A stretch of DNA of 58,469 nt. Origin: Aphelidium insulamus (lineage: Eukaryota > Aphelidiomycota > Aphelidea > Aphelidiaceae). Position numbers and translations under genes: made by a program. The stretch lies in NCBI GenBank assembly GCA_036784855.1, contig JAZDSV010000070.1, positions 1-58,469 on the forward strand, in the 5' to 3' direction. Positions within the stretch are counted from its first letter, which is position 1. Each line of letters opens with the position of its first letter. The notes under the pieces are model-generated. The model ran no database searches and was not told the origin of the DNA. It saw only the letters and a list, made by a program, of their open reading frames with translations. This document shows, piece after piece, positions 56,736-58,469 of the stretch.

Positions 56736-57083
56736 ATGATGATCAAGAGCGGCGACGGGCAAATGTCGCCTGATTACGCCGATATCGCGCCGCCCCCATC
56801 GTATGCGGCTGCAGTGGCTGATGGGAGGATAGGTCGCGCCTCCGCCACACTCATAGTCATCAGTAATCCACAGACAGCAGCCAATAACAACAGCAATGAG
56901 GTGGGGTTCCACGGCCCTACGCCCGGACAGCCCGTGCCGCTGGATCAGAGTCAGTGGCGCGAGGCCAAGACAGCGGCGTACAACAATAGGATGCAGAGGT
57001 TCTGCATTTGGTTCTGTATATTGCTGGGCGGCGCCCAGTGGGCGCTGTTGTTGGTCCCACACTTTTGCTGGTGTCATACCTAG
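56736..57083 (+). CDS. Small membrane protein with PPxY motif
   Basis: Frame of 115 residues from MMIKSGDGQMSPDYADIAPP, with PPPSYAAAV (a PPxY motif that could bind WW-domain/Rsp5-type ligases), a polar middle and a C-terminal hydrophobic segment (FCIWFCILLGGAQWALLLV). An acceptor-like CATCTGCAG at 56676-56684 allows an upstream extension (LAANPRRGNFTLSKRA), so the true start may be further 5'. No family recognised. Starts 86 bp after the PIG-P stop. Confidence 0.45.
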   Translation: MMIKSGDGQMSPDYADIAPPPSYAAAVADGRIGRASATLIVISNPQTAANNNSNEVGFHGPTPGQPVPLDQSQWREAKTAAYNNRMQRFCIWFCILLGGAQWALLLVPHFCWCHT

Positions 57084-57089
57084 TCAATC

Positions 57090-57365
57090 AATGATTTGTG
57101 TATGTCGTCACGTGTCGAGCAGTGTGAATATTGTCCAAACAGTCGCCGCATGTCACCCCTGGACGTGCATCGCTGCCGGCCACAGTAGCGGCACATAGCG
57201 GCCGCAGTAGTAGCTGCTGGTACAACTGGCTGAGAGCGGCAACTGACACCATATTATGTTTTGTCCAATTGATCATTGTTTATCATAATTATCATAAATA
57301 ACGTTTTCTTCGACTGCATTTACCAAGCACGTTTATTAGCTTGTTACAATGCGTCGAGCAGATCT
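57090..57365. other. Intergenic, nothing recognised
   Basis: 3' flanks of two convergent genes. Confidence 0.4.
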
Positions 57366-57366
57366 G

Positions 57367-58027
57367 TCACTCGTCCGAAACGACCAGTTGAATTCCGTGT
57401 TCCGCCATAAACTCTGGCACCTTCAAGCTGCGGTCGTAGCCGTACGTCATGACATAGGCTTTGACCTCCGTCCATGAGTAAAGACGCTTTATCAGCGCCA
57501 CCTTCTTTGCGAACGTACGCAGTTTCAAAAACTGCTTGTCGTCAATATAGGCCTTCACTTCGGCAACAACAACCGGATTGGAGCAGAAGAAGTCGAGTTC
57601 TACAACCGATTGCGTGGCGTGAACAGTGCATTCCGGGTCGGGAAAGTGGTGGCCGACTGAAAGGCGACCGCGGCATTGCTGGAAACAGCTTTTCTACCCA
57701 CGCTTTGTTGACCCGCTCAATGCTCCACCACCGCTGAAGCTCGACAGCTTCGCATCGATTTGCGTTGAACAAGCCTTCATGCTGAATCGGTCTTTTCGCG
57801 TTGAATCGGTCTTGGCGCTCAATAAACTTTATCATGTGTGCGTGCATCGCCGACTGCTGGTCTTTCAGCGCCGCCAGCGCATCATCAAATTCACCTCGCA
57901 TCCCTGGCTGAGCGGTGGCGCTGGACAACGCGCGACTAGTCGGCGGAAAATGCGCAAAGCGGCGGGTAAGAGACCCGCGACGAAGGCCGGCGAATGCCAG
58001 GGCGGAGGTCAAGCGGAGAGGAGTCAT
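57367..58027 (-). pseudogene. PD-(D/E)XK nuclease-like protein with mitochondrial-type N terminus, frameshifted
   Basis: From ATG 58027 (MTPLRLTSALAFAGLRRGSL) an Arg/Ser-rich presequence-like region leads to a short helical part (FDDALAALKDQQSAMHAHMI). Near 57660 the frame changes by one base. The second frame reads HATQSVVELDFFCSNPVVVA then EVKAYIDDKQFLKLRTFAKK and stops at 57367. The E-x-D followed by E-V-K is the core of PD-(D/E)XK nucleases. No splice pair resolves the junction, so it is a broken gene or a sequence error. It differs from the nuclease domain of the Crinkler. Confidence 0.5.
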
Positions 58028-58053
58028 GGTAGCGAGAGGAATATATGCACAAA

Positions 58054-58110
58054 CTGAAAAGAAAGAAAGAAAAAGAAAGAAAGAAGAAAAGAAAGAAAAA
58101 AAAGGAAAGC
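58054..58110. repeat. (GAAA)n microsatellite
   Basis: Imperfect GAAA/GAAAA run just upstream of the nuclease-like gene start on the minus strand. Confidence 0.85.
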
Positions 58111-58145
58111 TAGCTCGCCCAATCAAGTCCTAAATCATCTTACAG

Positions 58146-58340
58146 ATGTACTGTGGCAATAGTAACAGCGAGCAAACACTTACTTTTCAAGAGCCACAGG
58201 ACGTCACGCATTTAAAAAATGCGCGACTGCGGCTGATGGAATGTGGTGATGATGATGATATATACTCGCCGGGCCCACTTGTACCCAACCATATCAACGC
58301 ATTGTCTGTGCATTATGAGAGTAATGGGTGTACTTTATAA
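58146..58340 (+). CDS. Hypothetical 64-residue frame
   Basis: ATG frame MYCGNSNSEQTLTFQEPQDV to SVHYESNGCTL with an Asp run. No domain recognised and no supporting context at the window end. Confidence 0.22.
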   Translation: MYCGNSNSEQTLTFQEPQDVTHLKNARLRLMECGDDDDIYSPGPLVPNHINALSVHYESNGCTL

Positions 58341-58469
58341 CCGTTGCAGTAGTTTGGTCTACAACAATGCTGCAATGGATTGTTGAATATTTACATCACA
58401 TCATTGTTCCTAGCTGCAGATTAGCACGAATATCCGGAGAACATGTATGCACCGCTTGCGGTGAAGAAA

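Overview
The window reads as nuclear DNA of an early-diverging, probably zoosporic (chytrid-grade) fungus. Genes lie on both strands and are split by many short spliceosomal introns, mostly 38-130 bp. The set includes fungal hallmarks (a 161-residue tropomyosin, an amphiphysin/Rvs167-Hob1 BAR-SH3 protein, Esa1, monofunctional GTP cyclohydrolase II). It also includes genes kept mainly in basal fungi and animals (KAT14-like GNAT, JTB, THOC1), plus a Crinkler gene. Exact placement is inference. Most exon models below were built by hand; wherever a full splice model is given, its exon lengths add up to a multiple of three between start and stop.

Layout. 1-5407: a nearly complete Ty3/gypsy chromovirus with both LTRs and a self-priming signal, abutting an exon-like fragment. 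5.4-14.1 kb is accessory: a degenerate M28 peptidase, a MULE/FAR1 relic, a Crinkler with two header domains, a GGGTC palindromic repeat and a hAT relic. 14.5-48 kb is a compact housekeeping block: an unidentified micro-exon gene, COA3, HOB1/RVS167, JTB, ESA1, tropomyosin, KAT14-like, gamma-tubulin, THOC1, MRP10/mS37, SGT1, an ACSF3-like acyl-CoA synthetase, two secreted proteins, NOL10/ENP2, an NCLX-like Na+/Ca2+ exchanger, dCTP deaminase, a REV7-like HORMA protein and a CMC2-like twin-CX9C protein.

48-55.7 kb holds what I consider the least described system: a cluster of five related loci encoding secreted, single-pass EF-hand/cysteine-rich proteins. Two are intact (330 residues each) and three are broken. 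They lie around RIB1, with a 62-bp minisatellite and a tRNA-derived SINE nearby. The right end carries PIG-P, a small PPxY membrane protein and a frameshifted PD-(D/E)XK protein with a mitochondrial-type N terminus.

Functional themes: mitochondrial biogenesis (COA3, MRP10, CMC2-like, ACSF3-like, NCLX-like), chromatin and RNA export (ESA1, KAT14-like, THOC1), cytoskeleton and endocytosis (HOB1, tropomyosin, gamma-tubulin) and nucleotide/flavin metabolism (DCD, RIB1). There is no operon logic; spacing is simply tight, with several convergent pairs less than 80 bp apart and one start-to-start distance of 34 bp.
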